Part shown: positions 7,064 to 7,195 of the stretch, piece after piece | Layout: each line of letters begins with the position of its first letter | Position numbering within the stretch: position 1 is the stretch's first letter | Source of the DNA: Stenotrophomonas maltophilia | Lineage (GTDB): Bacteria > Pseudomonadota > Gammaproteobacteria > Xanthomonadales > Xanthomonadaceae | DNA length: 7,195 bases | Reading direction: 5' to 3' | Assembly (NCBI GenBank): GCA_002387845.1 | Contig: DGLB01000052.1 | Coordinates: 848 to 8,042, forward strand | Position numbers and translations under genes: made by a program | The notes under the pieces: model-generated | Seen by the model: only the letters and a program-made list of their open reading frames with translations | The model's database searches: none | Told to the model about the DNA's origin: nothing

Positions 7064-7080
7064 GCCGGGCTCTGCCCGGC
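7064..7080 (+). terminator. Terminator-like hairpin after the ravR-like gene
   Basis: GCCGGGC (7064-7070) and GCCCGGC (7074-7080) form a perfect 7-bp stem with a TCT loop, 40 nt beyond the stop. A short T-run (TTTT) occurs about 9 nt downstream rather than directly at the stem base, so it is a plausible but not textbook intrinsic terminator. It is the counterpart of the hairpin at 185-201. Confidence 0.5.
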
Positions 7081-7195
7081 TGCTGTTGGTTTTGGGCGAA
7101 CAGCCGGTGGGCATCGGTCCTCTGGTTTGGCGGCTCGGGACGGGCGTTCCGGGGGACGCTGCAAGTACGTCCTTGTAAGCTCGGTCGCCGCATCC
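7065..7195 (-). repeat. Right copy of 131-bp inverted repeat, cut by the window end
   Basis: This is the reverse complement of 70-200: 84 identical positions at the outer end (7112-7195) and six mismatches over the next 47. It includes one arm of the palindromic element (GGCGGCTCGGGA at 7129-7140) and ends in the middle of its central ATGCGGC hairpin, so the other arm presumably lies just outside the window. No coding sequence is apparent in it. Confidence 0.9.

Noticed and set aside
6894..7193. 99-aa minus-strand frame whose N-terminus matches that of the frame beginning at 72
   Set aside because: The shared opening (MRRPSLQGRTCSVPRNARPE) reflects the inverted DNA repeat and not a conserved protein; the frames diverge after the repeat and overlap real genes.

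Overview
The window is high-GC bacterial DNA with long GC-rich shadow frames and short CCGGGC-type hairpins between genes. The gene set resembles the RavS/RavR two-component locus described in Xanthomonas campestris. I infer a member of the Xanthomonadaceae, most likely Stenotrophomonas or a close relative; no rRNA or other marker confirms this.

The locus is a self-contained cyclic-di-GMP signalling module of three genes. On the minus strand (3020 to 243) is a 925-aa soluble protein with a PAS array, a GGDEF domain and an EAL domain, all with intact key residues. Divergent from it, on the plus strand, are a membrane-anchored PAS histidine kinase of the NarL/HisKA_3 type (3163-5268, ravS-like) and, 3 nt later, a GGDEF-EAL-REC response regulator (5272-7023, ravR-like). 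The kinase is expected to phosphorylate Asp496 in the C-terminal receiver of its neighbour. The 142-bp gap between the divergent starts must hold both promoters; it contains a perfect 10-bp palindrome.

The two GGDEF-EAL proteins contrast strongly. The minus-strand protein keeps every catalytic residue I could check, plus the product-inhibition I-site. The response regulator has a degraded GGDEF (GSDEF, no I-site Asp, no DxLTGLPNR signature). Its EAL domain has Asn at two positions normally essential for phosphodiesterase catalysis (second Asp of DDFGTG and first Glu of AEGVE). In this strain it may therefore work as a c-di-GMP binding or protein-interaction output rather than an enzyme.

Both ends of the locus carry a near-identical module in inverted orientation: 70-200 matches the reverse complement of 7065-7195, with the first 84 bp identical and about 95% identity over 131 bp. 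Each copy lies just downstream of the gene that ends there. It consists of a terminator-like hairpin, a spacer and part of a long palindromic element that is seen whole at 32-136. This is either a genome-wide repeat found at gene 3' ends or the boundary of a unit that moved or inverted as a block. Positions 1-31 and 201-242 show nothing I can name.
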